Of a DNA stretch of 64,000 nucleotides, positions 26,970 through 35,262 are shown in pieces; position 1 is the stretch's first letter; every line of letters starts with the position of its first letter. The stretch spans positions 130,948 through 194,947 of the forward strand of contig NZ_JAUSPQ010000004.1 in the NCBI RefSeq assembly GCF_030655665.1, written 5' to 3'. The translations under genes were made by a program, and so were the position numbers. The notes beneath the pieces were generated by a model. It was not told where the DNA came from and made no database searches. It was given only the letters and a program-made list of their open reading frames with translations. This DNA comes from Methanocorpusculum sp. GTDB lineage: Archaea; Halobacteriota; Methanomicrobia; Methanomicrobiales; Methanocorpusculaceae.

Positions 26970-28355
26970 TCACGGCTTTGGAGGCTCCGGGACCACCCGC
27001 ACCACCGTAAAGTTCACGGTTTTTTCCGCGGTGTTGCCGAAAACATCGGTGACCACAAGGGTGATACTGGTATTACCCGGCGTTGTCGGATACTGATCGA
27101 CGACCCATGGGTAGGGATCCAGCGGCGTGATTTTTTCATCACCGTAACTGTCTGACCGGACGAAGACGTCGGCGATCTCGTTTTGCGACGAGATGAACGC
27201 CCGAACGACTCCCCACGGCGGAACGACATCCCCATAGGAGGCTTCGCCGCCTTCGGCCGGGAAGAAGATGTTGATGGAGATAGTTTCGTCTCCTGCGGAT
27301 ACTGCGTAGCGCGGAGCGAGCCAAGCAAGAGTTTGTGAGAGGTTTTCGCCAAAGTCATACACGTACTTTGCAGGAATCATGACACGCTCCGGCGGTGTGT
27401 GCAAGATCAACGAAACATACTCATCATAATCCATCACGATAAGAATAACAGGATCGTCCAGTTTCAGCGTTTTCACCACAGATACAGAAGGGTCCCCCGG
27501 GTTCCCCGCCAGGGTCACATACTCTTGCGGGATGATCGATCCCGGAAAAGAGACGGTCATATAATTTTCATTTTTCATCTCATCGATCACCGACGCCGGT
27601 AGAATAAGCGTTTGCCCTGCATCCATTCCTTCATCACCAGTTGTTAAGAAAAAAACACAACATGCGGATAGAAGTATTGCGACAATTCCGAGTGACAGCA
27701 GGATTCGTAGTATGCCCTTCGTGCCGGAACTGTTTTTTACTGACCGAATCAAAAACACTGCCGTTAGAACTCCCATAACTGCCCATGTCAGATAAAGAAG
27801 GATCATGAGTACGGGTGAATAAAGAGGCGGATCGGAAAAGGGAGGGACATCACTGCCGCCTATAGATGCAGCTATCTCATAAACGACGAATACAAGTCCG
27901 GTAATGAGGAATCCAAGGGAGATCCGGCGTTCCCGAATACCTGCTTCGCGAATACCGAAGACGACAAATCCAAAGAACAGGGCCGCGATCGGAAGGATAG
28001 TGATGGGCATGAAATTATAATGCGTGACAATGTTCAGGGGTCTCACCGGATTTTCGGGGGTAGTCAGGATACAGAGAAGAATGAGAAGGGCCGCTCCGAT
28101 ATCAAAGAGAATAAATACTGCCCAGTTCGAGGGTTTTTCTTTTATCTGATAGCGTATCGATCCGATAATGGAGAGAAGAACTGCCATGCCCGATAACACG
28201 GCTGCGAGAACGAAGATCGCGATGAAAATGACAGGTGTAGTATCGGGGTTTGAGTTCAGACGATAAAGCCCTATAGGGAGGAGGAGAAGAACAGGGATGA
28301 GGTAGATAAGGGATATGAGGATGATGTTGGGATTTTTTGTGTAGGTATCGGTCAA
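26970..28355 (-). CDS. Multi-helix membrane protein with C-terminal extracytoplasmic domain
   Basis: I start this at a TTG (28355) with GAGG eight bases upstream. The longer ATG at 28427 lies upstream of a good TATA box and so is unlikely. The 461-aa product has about seven hydrophobic helices up to residue 240. A roughly 220-residue soluble domain follows, ending in an Ig-like stretch (NTSITLVVTDVFGNTAEKTV). The family is unknown. It is probably co-transcribed with the lipoprotein gene downstream; an envelope sensor or assembly role would be a guess. Confidence 0.65.
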   Translation of the reverse strand: MTDTYTKNPNIILISLIYLIPVLLLLPIGLYRLNSNPDTTPVIFIAIFVLAAVLSGMAVLLSIIGSIRYQIKEKPSNWAVFILFDIGAALLILLCILTTPENPVRPLNIVTHYNFMPITILPIAALFFGFVVFGIREAGIRERRISLGFLITGLVFVVYEIAASIGGSDVPPFSDPPLYSPVLMILLYLTWAVMGVLTAVFLIRSVKNSSGTKGILRILLSLGIVAILLSACCVFFLTTGDEGMDAGQTLILPASVIDEMKNENYMTVSFPGSIIPQEYVTLAGNPGDPSVSVVKTLKLDDPVILIVMDYDEYVSLILHTPPERVMIPAKYVYDFGENLSQTLAWLAPRYAVSAGDETISINIFFPAEGGEASYGDVVPPWGVVRAFISSQNEIADVFVRSDSYGDEKITPLDPYPWVVDQYPTTPGNTSITLVVTDVFGNTAEKTVNFTVVRVVPEPPKP

Positions 28356-28400
28356 TTGTCTGCCTCTATTGTGATAAATGGTATGTGGGCATTGAGGTGC

Positions 28401-28413
28401 CTTAAATATATTG
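28401..28413 (-). promoter_or_regulatory. TATA box for the membrane protein/lipoprotein pair
   Basis: CAATATATTTAAG on the minus strand is a strong TATA candidate. It predicts a start near 28380, 25 bases before the TTG start codon at 28355. Confidence 0.5.
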
Positions 28414-28560
28414 AGCGTAGTATCCAATTGTTCGCGGGGGAGGGATGAGGGAAAAGGTATTTTTCAGCTTAGAGACGTGGAAATACCGGGGAAAGCACAA
28501 GTGTTATAATAATAAAAAAGAGATATAGCCACAAATTGAATTTTTCGGAGGAAAGAACGA

Positions 28561-29049
28561 ATGAATTTCGATAAAAATCTTTTAATGACCTATAAGAAAT
28601 TAATACAGACAACGGAACTGGAAAGAAGTTATCAGGAGTTTCTCAGACTCTTTCGGTTTTTACGGGTTGAACTGGAAAAAGAGCTGGGAGATTATCGGTT
28701 TCAGGGGAATATCATAGAGAACGGTATGGATTATTCCTATTTTCAGTTTACCAATGACGCCTTGAAAAAGAAAGGATTGAAAATTGCGGTTACTTTTGTC
28801 CACAGAAATTTCCAATTCGAAGTATGGCTTTCCGGATTCAACCGAAAAATTCAGTGCAACTATTATGAACTGCTGAAAGATACTCGGCAGCCTTTTTCGC
28901 TGACTGAGGATCCTAAGAGGAGTGATTACATTTTGAGGATTCCATTGGATCAGAATCTGGATTTGTCCGATGGAAAGCGTGTGCTTTCTGAAATTAAGGA
29001 TGCTTCATTACGGCTTTTGGGGTATATGGAGGGCGTTGAAGCGACGTAA
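28561..29049 (+). CDS. DUF7000-like protein
   Basis: A 162-aa soluble protein with an N-terminal helical half and the conserved-looking block LKIAVTFVHRNFQFEVWLSG at residues 78-97. This resembles the small family now called DUF7000, known mainly from bacteria and of unknown function. GGAGG precedes the ATG. The gene is AT-richer than the housekeeping genes, hinting at horizontal gain. It stands alone, followed by a 400-bp gap. Confidence 0.55.
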   Translation: MNFDKNLLMTYKKLIQTTELERSYQEFLRLFRFLRVELEKELGDYRFQGNIIENGMDYSYFQFTNDALKKKGLKIAVTFVHRNFQFEVWLSGFNRKIQCNYYELLKDTRQPFSLTEDPKRSDYILRIPLDQNLDLSDGKRVLSEIKDASLRLLGYMEGVEAT

Positions 29050-29448
29050 ACTCTGGTTTTGCCTGGCTGAGGTCGGCCACTTTCAGCGTCCAACCCGGGT
29101 CCGAAGATCAGAAATAATCTCCCATCCTTCCGGCCCTGTCCCCCCTTTTCATGTTTTCGTATTATTTTCGTGCTTTTCGTGTGATGATGAAACACACCCG
29201 AAGTTCCCCTCTCCCACATTCAAACAAGGATCATGAGCTGCGCATTATTCAGCGTAAACAACACACGGCATTCTCCCGTGTGATGAGAAAAGAAAGCATT
29301 TTGGCACAGACTTTTGACTGCAGCAATGCAGGGAATTGTTGCCTGACTATTTGGGTGGTGAGGTAAAAACGGCTGGAGAATATAATGAAACAAAGCGAAA
29401 TAGTTTCAGGACATACAAATATACATACAGTAAAAATGGAGGAAATAT
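29050..29448. other. Intergenic stretch of 399 bp
   Basis: No convincing gene is seen here. It holds the second copy of the TTTTCGT repeat (29154-29186) and, near its right end, a short leader with GGAGG just before the DJ-1/PfpI-family start. Short open frames in it have no recognisable protein features. Confidence 0.5.
29154..29186 (+). repeat. Dispersed TTTTCGT-rich intergenic repeat, copy B
   Basis: TTTTCGTATT, ATTTTCGTGC and TTTTCGTGTGATG follow one another here. The same series, with small changes and inverted, is at 8054-8087. Confidence 0.5.
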
Positions 29449-30087
29449 ATGTTTACGATCTATGTTTATATTCTTGATACTTTAGCCGACTGGGAACTGG
29501 GGCATGTTACTTCTGAGTTGCATTCCGGCCGGTTTTTCAAAAAAGGCGCGGAACATGTATCGCTGAAAACGGTTAGTTATTCAAAAGAGCCGGTCACTAC
29601 AATGGGCGGGATGAAAATCATACCCGATTGCGTAATTGATGATATCGTTGTGAGTGATACAAGCGTGCTGCTGTTACCGGGCGCAAATACCTGGAACGAC
29701 CAAAAGCACTGCGCTATTATCGAGAAAGCAGGCGAACTTCTCTCTATTGGCGCTATGGTGGGTGCTATTTGCGGAGCTACCGCGGCTCTTGCCAACTTCG
29801 GGCTCTTGGATACGCGTCCGCATACCAGTAATGGACCGGGATTTCTTGAGATGTTTTCCCCCGGGTATAAAGGGCAGAATTTCTATATAGACGAGCCGTC
29901 CGTAGCGGATAACAACCTTATTACTGCAGGTTCCACCGGGGGTTTGTTGTGGGCAAAACAGATCATTGAGCATTTAGGTGTTTTTGAGTCAAACACGCTG
30001 GAATCCTGGTATGCATATTTTAGTACCGGTAAGCCGGAACATTTCTTTGCCCTCATGCAAAGTTTGCAGTCCGGCAATGAAAACTGA
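29449..30087 (+). CDS. DJ-1/PfpI-family protein
   Basis: A 212-aa class I glutamine amidotransferase-like protein. The likely nucleophile Cys is in GAICGATAALA (about residue 108) at the expected nucleophile elbow, and LLLPGANTWND gives the preceding strand. Relatives include YdeA/PfpI-type proteases, chaperones and glyoxalases. SD GGAGG is close to the ATG. Activity cannot be set from sequence. It is monocistronic and convergent with the dehydrogenase beyond. Confidence 0.8.
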   Translation: MFTIYVYILDTLADWELGHVTSELHSGRFFKKGAEHVSLKTVSYSKEPVTTMGGMKIIPDCVIDDIVVSDTSVLLLPGANTWNDQKHCAIIEKAGELLSIGAMVGAICGATAALANFGLLDTRPHTSNGPGFLEMFSPGYKGQNFYIDEPSVADNNLITAGSTGGLLWAKQIIEHLGVFESNTLESWYAYFSTGKPEHFFALMQSLQSGNEN

Positions 30088-30111
30088 TCAACTTTTTTCA
30101 GAAACAGAACG

Positions 30112-30151
30112 AGGGTTTTTCATTCCCAGATTGGCTTTTCGATTCGATTTT
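30112..30151 (+). repeat. Dispersed intergenic repeat, copy 1
   Basis: GGTTTTTCATTC, CAGAT and TTTTCGATTCGA blocks occur in the same order and spacing again at 31819-31859. Both copies are noncoding and flank the dehydrogenase gene. Confidence 0.5.
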
Positions 30152-30247
30152 TATTTTTTTGAGGGTAGGCTGAATGAGCAGGTAAAAAATACAAATAGGT
30201 ATTCCAATACTCCCCCGTCTTGGAGTAATTTTTCAGATATGACGTAG

Positions 30248-31252
30248 TTAGACTACCTGATTAATGCAGGATCCAGTATTGAATATATCCACGATATTTT
30301 GCAAGGCGATCCTGTCTACCTCTCTATTACTGCTCACCGTGTTATATGCAGCATGCGGGGTGAGAATAAATTTATCGTCCGGCAAATTCATCAGACCAAA
30401 GGTATCTTCTGATGTATCAGCGGGTACCTTTCCGGAATAATAACAGTCAAAGGCAGCAGCATTAATCTTACTCGAAACTAAGGCGTCTCGTAAAGCAATT
30501 GGTGATACCAGCTCGGCCCTGGCGGTATTAATTAAAATTGTGTCCCGATTCATGAAATTAATACATTTTTCATCAATTATATATCGAGTCTCCGAAGTAT
30601 AAGGGGTGTGCAGCGTAATTACATTCGATAAACGACATAATTCATGCAGTTCTACAAATTTTGCATCTAATTCCTGTTCAATATCAGACTCACGAGTTCT
30701 GCTGTAATAGAGTATTTTACACCCAAACCCGTAGTACATTTTCTTTGCAACCAACCTGCCTATACTTCCCATGCCAACAATACCTATCGTTTTACCAGAC
30801 ACATCCTGGGATACATACTTGTGCCATAAACCGGATTTCGTCTCTTTATTCATAATAAGTATTTTTTTCATGAGAGTCAGGATAAGGGTCACGGTGAATT
30901 CGGCAACTGCTAATGAATTGGCATGCGGAACATAGGTCACGGCGACATTATGTTTTTTTGCTGCAGTTATATCCACATAATATCTATATCCCACGCCATT
31001 AAACGATATTACTTTGAGGGTATTTTTCGCTGATGCGATAATTTTTTCAGTAACCATGTCTTCCCCGCCGGGAATATAAGCATCCACCCCCACTAATGCA
31101 TCGATGATCTCATCTTCACTGAGTACTCCGGGAGAGAGGATCTCATAGCCCTGATTTTTCATTAACGTCATCATTTCGTCCGAAGGAGAGGGGCCGGTTA
31201 TTAGTATTTTTTTCATTTCTGTTTTCGTGGATGCAATGGGAGGGCTGATCAT
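30248..31252 (-). CDS. D-isomer-specific 2-hydroxyacid dehydrogenase family protein
   Basis: A 334-aa NAD(P)-dependent enzyme; the ATG at 31216 is an alternative giving 322 aa. The Rossmann motif is GKTIGIVGMGSIGRLVAKKM, and the catalytic His lies in TPHAAYNT. The Arg region, usually NTARGE, here reads LINTARAELV, with Arg kept and Gly replaced by Ala. The substrate is unknown; phosphoglycerate dehydrogenase-like and lactate dehydrogenase-like relatives exist. It is monocistronic at the edge of the AT-rich island. Confidence 0.85.
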   Translation of the reverse strand: MISPPIASTKTEMKKILITGPSPSDEMMTLMKNQGYEILSPGVLSEDEIIDALVGVDAYIPGGEDMVTEKIIASAKNTLKVISFNGVGYRYYVDITAAKKHNVAVTYVPHANSLAVAEFTVTLILTLMKKILIMNKETKSGLWHKYVSQDVSGKTIGIVGMGSIGRLVAKKMYYGFGCKILYYSRTRESDIEQELDAKFVELHELCRLSNVITLHTPYTSETRYIIDEKCINFMNRDTILINTARAELVSPIALRDALVSSKINAAAFDCYYSGKVPADTSEDTFGLMNLPDDKFILTPHAAYNTVSSNREVDRIALQNIVDIFNTGSCINQVV

Positions 31253-31397
31253 ATGTTTGTTTAGTATTGATTATTCTCTTTGATAAAATACTATCTGAAT
31301 CTTTGATTCAAGAAGTATTTCGTAGCGAAATGCTCCTGATGAATATTTCTGCCCTTTGCATTTAACGGATTCTCATTATCCCCAACTCGTTGTATCC

Positions 31398-31440
31398 ATC
31401 TATGTGTCTATCTATGTGTTTATCTATGTGTTTATCTATA
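31398..31440 (+). repeat. 12-bp tandem repeat, three units and a partial
   Basis: The unit ATCTATGTGTTT is repeated at 31398, 31410 and 31422, followed by a diverged partial unit. It is noncoding and lies 80 bases left of a TC tract. Confidence 0.85.
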
Positions 31441-31517
31441 CATATTCGAAAAATGATGTCCCCCTCCAGACTACGTCCGGACGGAAGGAAAGACGTACTT
31501 ACATACACACATAAATG

Positions 31518-31554
<37 letters not shown>

Positions 31555-31818
31555 GTACAAAACAAAGTATATACTATACTTATAAAAAAAAAGTGATTGA
31601 TGAGCAGCTTTTCTTCCCGTATTTACTTACTTACGGACGGACTTTTCCCCCCTGTCTTTTTTTTCAACACGTATAGATATGTAGATACACATCTGTATAG
31701 GGGATTTTTCCAGACGAAATACTGATCCAATGGGCGGAAATTGAGAAGAGCGGCAGGAGAGGGGAGCATTGAGGGGCTTTTTCCGGGCTTTCGCCAAGAG
31801 AACGTGTGTGGAGAGATG

Positions 31819-31859
31819 CGGGTTTTTCCATTCGCAGATGGGGTTTTCGATTCGAGTTT
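31819..31859 (+). repeat. Dispersed intergenic repeat, copy 2
   Basis: This is the partner of 30112-30151: a GGTTTTTCCATTC block, CAGAT and TTTTCGATTCGA in the same order with a few changes. A G-rich tract follows within 10 bases. Confidence 0.5.
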
Positions 31860-31865
31860 GATGTG

Positions 31866-31889
31866 TTGAGGGGGGTGGGGGTGGGGGGG
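31866..31889 (+). other. G-rich tract, possible G-quadruplex
   Basis: Three runs of 5-7 G separated by single T residues, with further GG and GGGG runs just downstream (31895-31902). This fits a G-quadruplex-capable sequence. No function is shown. Confidence 0.4.
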
Positions 31890-32003
31890 ATTTTGGTGGG
31901 GTGAAGAGGTTTTTGGAGTTGAAATGGTGATTTTCGTGGTGTCGTAAAAATTACAATATAAAATTATATAAGTTACATCGGTCATGTTGAAATTAAAAAA
32001 AAA

Positions 32004-32033
32004 ACTTCACATAGTTATATATGTAGATGAAGT
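32004..32033 (+). promoter_or_regulatory. TATA box inside an imperfect palindrome
   Basis: ACTTCA (32004) and TGAAGT (32028) flank a TATA-like GTTATATATG at 32014-32023, with an inner CATA/TATG pairing. A repressor site over the promoter of the 330-aa gene (start 32123) would look like this; the reading is inferred. Confidence 0.3.
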
Positions 32034-32122
32034 GGTTATTTATTATTGAAAAAGTATCGAAATATGTGATGAACAGTTGAAAGATCCACTTCGAACAACC
32101 TCTTACCTATGTTATCAGATAA

Positions 32123-33115
32123 ATGACTACAAATAATTGGATTTCAAATAATTCGAACCAGAAATTCTCTATTAAATTTGATTTTATCCCTGCATTATCT
32201 GATAAACACTCCATCAATATAAAGATCTATCGAACATCATTAAAAGGAATTGAAACAGTTATAAGAAGAGCAAATAAGCTCACAAATGGTCAACAAAATA
32301 ATCTTAAGATAGATATTCTCGCAAACGATGAAGGCTCATTCATTTCTGAATTCACCATATATTTTGTTAATAATTTAATAGATTACCCCATAGAAATTCT
32401 CAATTTGTTGGGTTTTTCTGGAAATTTAATTGATGATGCGAGTAAACTTTCAGGTATTTTAGCTACCCCACTTTCACTATTGGCACTCTTTAAAAAAACA
32501 AAGGGTAAACAAATAATGAAGGAGGAGTATCACGGTCCTGATACTCTAATGTTAACCACAGAAGACGAGGAAAACTTGGTTGTTCATAAAGAAGTTGCAA
32601 AATATTATAAAGATCCGGAGATTCGTGAGGGAATAGAAGATACAACAACGTGCCTTGATGATCCTGATTTTGCTGACATACAATTTTATGATGGGAGCGA
32701 ACATTATGAGCCTATAATTATAAATAAGGACGAACGTGGGTATTTTGTCTCTCCTGAATCTGATAAAATATTACGTGAGATAGAATCTTTTGATCATATA
32801 AAATTGGAAGTAATTCTTGCAGATTTTGAAGAGTCTTCAGATAAATGGAGATTCCGTGATGTAAAAACAAAAGTTGCTTTCGATGCAAAACTCGATGATC
32901 AAAAGTATATTAAAAAAGTTAATTTTGGGATTGCATCATTTAAAGCAGGCACGATTCTTGATGTTGATATGGACGTAGCTACCTACGAGTATATCCAGAC
33001 TCACTCTCTCCGATACAAACGTGTCATAACTAAGGTACATGACATGAGTCTAGAAGAAAAAGACAATTTATCAAAGCCAGATCAGAGAGTGCTGACGCTG
33101 GACAACTTTTTCTGA
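32123..33115 (+). CDS. Uncharacterised 330-aa accessory-island protein
   Basis: I do not recognise this protein. The N-terminal third (to about residue 75) alternates strands and helices. Residues about 85-130 form a hydrophobic, possibly membrane-associated segment (SGILATPLSLLALFKK). The C-terminal half (about 180-330) is acidic and strand-rich, like a small beta-barrel, with LEVILADFEESSDKWRF and RVITKVHDMSLEEKD. DNA is strongly AT-rich compared with pth2/truD, pointing to horizontal transfer. It lies 173 bases before the caspase-like gene at 33289, same strand, so the two may act together. Confidence 0.6.
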   Translation: MTTNNWISNNSNQKFSIKFDFIPALSDKHSINIKIYRTSLKGIETVIRRANKLTNGQQNNLKIDILANDEGSFISEFTIYFVNNLIDYPIEILNLLGFSGNLIDDASKLSGILATPLSLLALFKKTKGKQIMKEEYHGPDTLMLTTEDEENLVVHKEVAKYYKDPEIREGIEDTTTCLDDPDFADIQFYDGSEHYEPIIINKDERGYFVSPESDKILREIESFDHIKLEVILADFEESSDKWRFRDVKTKVAFDAKLDDQKYIKKVNFGIASFKAGTILDVDMDVATYEYIQTHSLRYKRVITKVHDMSLEEKDNLSKPDQRVLTLDNFF

Positions 33116-33288
33116 TGTTGAATTGCTTTTATTATCATCCAACACATTCTTGAGACTTTCCAACAGCCATTTTTCACAGAAGGTTACTTTCTATCTTAGA
33201 ACATGTTGATAGTAATTCTCCGGTTTATTTTTGGCATTAATTATTGTTGATAAGTTATTATGTCATAAATATTAAAATATTGAATTTA

Positions 33289-33846
33289 ATGTCATTAGCT
33301 AGATGTATTAGACGATATTGCCTAAAAAATTCTCCAAATAATATATGTGTAAAACATCACGCGATTATTATTGCAATATCAACACGCAGATTGACTCATA
33401 AAATTTATAAATATTTGCCATATTCAGGAGGAGTTGAGAATTTGGTGAAAGTATTCTTAGATAAAAATATTCCATTTAAAGTATATGAATGTTTAAACAA
33501 ATTGGACTTAGAAAAAATAATTATTGATGATAATGCTACCGTATTGTGGATTTTTGGCCATGGACAAAAGAACGGTGTAAATCTTCAAAAAGAATTCTGT
33601 GAATATTCTTATTTTGACACTAATGTATATCGCAAACACCATAAAAAAGAAATTAATCAATTTCATTGCAACAAAGAGATAGGAAAATCATTAACAGAAA
33701 TATTAGCAGATGGAAATGGGATTGATTGGGGATATAAATATTGTTGGTTTAGTGCTAAACAAGATAAAAAAGGTTTGAGATATTGTAAAGAGAATGAAAA
33801 GGACATAAACGAATTGATTGAGAAAAATGATTATTCAATATTATAA
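33289..33846 (+). CDS. Putative caspase/CHAT-like (clan CD) protein, soluble
   Basis: The ATG at 33289 gives 185 aa; a TTG at 33244 is an alternative. A Rossmann-like strand order is visible: HAIIIAIS, FKVYECLN, then TVLWIFGHGQKNGV with candidate catalytic H91 followed by Gly, and INQFHCNKEIGKSL with candidate C127. Hydrophobic strand-HG and strand-xxC are the clan CD protease hallmarks. The same two motifs occur in the membrane protein at 39346-40365. AT-rich DNA and rare-looking codons suggest transfer. Protease activity is inference; it could be inactive. Confidence 0.5.
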   Translation: MSLARCIRRYCLKNSPNNICVKHHAIIIAISTRRLTHKIYKYLPYSGGVENLVKVFLDKNIPFKVYECLNKLDLEKIIIDDNATVLWIFGHGQKNGVNLQKEFCEYSYFDTNVYRKHHKKEINQFHCNKEIGKSLTEILADGNGIDWGYKYCWFSAKQDKKGLRYCKENEKDINELIEKNDYSIL

Positions 33847-34131
33847 TGGGACTTATGCGGCGTAATCTCAACCGAGAAAACAGATATACATATGAGATGT
33901 ACTTTGATTTGATGTACGACATTCTTTATTCATTTCAAAGAGTCTAGTTCAACCAGAATAAAGAGAGTGAAACACAAGTCAAACCATCGTGAACAAAAAA
34001 AATATCCGTTCTCTTTGATCTCCCAAGACATATCACACACTGGTTATGAAGATATCTCCACCGCGGGACGCTCCGCGCCGAAGTCGCGTCCCCGCACCCC
34101 AATTCAAAAAAAGGAATACCATATAAGATGA

Positions 34132-34155
34132 GAAAAACCCGCACGCGGGTTTTTC
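34132..34155 (+). terminator. 11-bp hairpin ending in T5
   Basis: GAAAAACCCGC and GCGGGTTTTTC pair around a 2-base loop and end in five T. The symmetric A5/T5 ends would let it work as a terminator in both directions. It lies 290 bases past the caspase-like gene. Confidence 0.5.
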
Positions 34156-34232
34156 CCCAGCATTTTTCCAGACGGCGTGCGATTCCTGCGCAGGCGATAA
34201 GCCGGAGCAGAGCACGACGACGCAAGAAAAAT

Positions 34233-34262
34233 GCGATTCGCGAAAATTCGCGGAGATTCGCG
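34233..34262 (+). repeat. Iterated ATTCGCG heptamers
   Basis: GATTCGCG, AATTCGCGG and GATTCGCGG occur head to tail within 30 bases. The spacing is irregular and there are no spacers, so this is not CRISPR. The role is unknown. Confidence 0.55.
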
Positions 34263-34596
34263 GTTCTTTTATTTATTGAGCCACACCTAACACTACACGA
34301 AAGCGAAGTACACTCCATAAAACAATAACTCCAAAATCCATCCAAAAATATCATCATGAATCTTCTTATAGCACCCCTCTAAAAATTGCCCGATATAATA
34401 TTTATGCGCGGTTCATTTCATCCCGCATATCTGTTACATCCAAAAAATCGACTTGAAATATTCATATTCTGCTGTTTTGTAATGAAATTCTATTTATATT
34501 CTAATATTTCGCCCCACCAAAAACTATTCAAAAAAAGTAACAGACACAATAAATATCATTTCATTTAAATCTAACGAAATTCGACGTATAAATATT

Positions 34597-34803
34597 ATGT
34601 TAAATGAAACAAACAAATTCTTTGAAATAACAAAAAACAACGTATTAAATGATCAAATAATAACGATAAATCCCGGAGATATTAGATTGATATTCCCAGA
34701 TGTAAGTCTCGAACCAATCAGCAATATTCACATACCCATATGGATAATAGTTTGTGCCATTGTCATTGGGATACTACTTCTATTGTTCGCCAGAACAAAA
34801 TAG
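34597..34803 (+). CDS. Small C-tail-anchored membrane protein, 68 aa
   Basis: The frame encodes a polar N-terminal half of about 45 residues and one strong C-terminal helix (IPIWIIVCAIVIGILLLLFA) followed by RTK. This is a tail-anchor layout. The AT-rich composition matches the island. No SD is obvious. It could be a stand-alone peptide or a partner of the island proteins. Existence as a gene is likely but not proven, since no family is recognised. Confidence 0.45.
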   Translation: MLNETNKFFEITKNNVLNDQIITINPGDIRLIFPDVSLEPISNIHIPIWIIVCAIVIGILLLLFARTK

Positions 34804-34895
34804 GATCAGGGTCACACTGAATCTTAGTTATAAGACGGTTCCCCATTTTGAATATACTACTTTATCCCCCTTCACCCCAAATAGTACCCACACCA

Positions 34896-35261
34896 ATGAC
34901 CGGCGGAGAAGAAGTATTCAAATATAAACAGTGCCTCATCCTCCGAAGCGACCTAAAACTCAGCTGCGGAAAAATGTGTGCCCAGGCAGCCCATGCCTCC
35001 ATCGGCGCCTACGAAAAAGCCTCACTTGCCGACAAAAAAGAATGGCTAAGGGAAGGCCAGAAAAAAGTCGCCCTCAAAGCGGCAAGCGAACGTGCCCTCT
35101 ACGAACTCAAATTCGCTGCAGAAATGGCAGGCGTCCCTGCCTCCCTCATCATCGACGCCGGCTACACCGAGATCCCCCCCGGAACCATCACGGCGCTCGG
35201 CATCGGACCCGCAAAAGCCGAACTCATCAATAAAATAACCGGACACCTCCCCCTCCTCTGA
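34896..35261 (+). CDS. pth2: Peptidyl-tRNA hydrolase 2
   Basis: From the ATG at 34896 the product is 121 aa, the usual length for archaeal Pth2; an in-frame ATG at 34848 adds 16 residues outside the family. Motifs are LILRSDLKLSCGKMCAQAAH, the GKxxAQ-type active-site helix, and IDAGYTEIPPGTITALGIGP. It frees tRNA from stalled peptidyl-tRNA. One base separates it from truD, so they are likely one operon. GC-rich codons mark the return to core genome. Confidence 0.93.
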   Translation: MTGGEEVFKYKQCLILRSDLKLSCGKMCAQAAHASIGAYEKASLADKKEWLREGQKKVALKAASERALYELKFAAEMAGVPASLIIDAGYTEIPPGTITALGIGPAKAELINKITGHLPLL

Positions 35262-35262
35262 C

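Larger units (their letters stand above)
33847..34596. other. 750-bp intergenic region
   Basis: No supported gene. The right half contains a hairpin with a T-run (34132-34155), iterated ATTCGCG words (34233-34262) and AT-rich promoter-like sequence before the 68-aa frame. Overlapping frames here are rich in Arg or low in complexity and look like chance. Confidence 0.5.

Noticed and set aside
31398-31440. Possible CRISPR array
   Set aside because: Units are 12 bp with no spacers; no cas genes in the window.
31623-31985. 120-codon minus-strand open frame in the repeat-rich gap
   Set aside because: Low-complexity Pro/His/Ser stretches come from G-rich DNA; no SD, promoter or family pattern.
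33944-34357. 137-codon minus-strand frame opposite the island tail
   Set aside because: Crosses the hairpin and ATTCGCG words and has no recognisable domain; another frame overlaps on the other strand.
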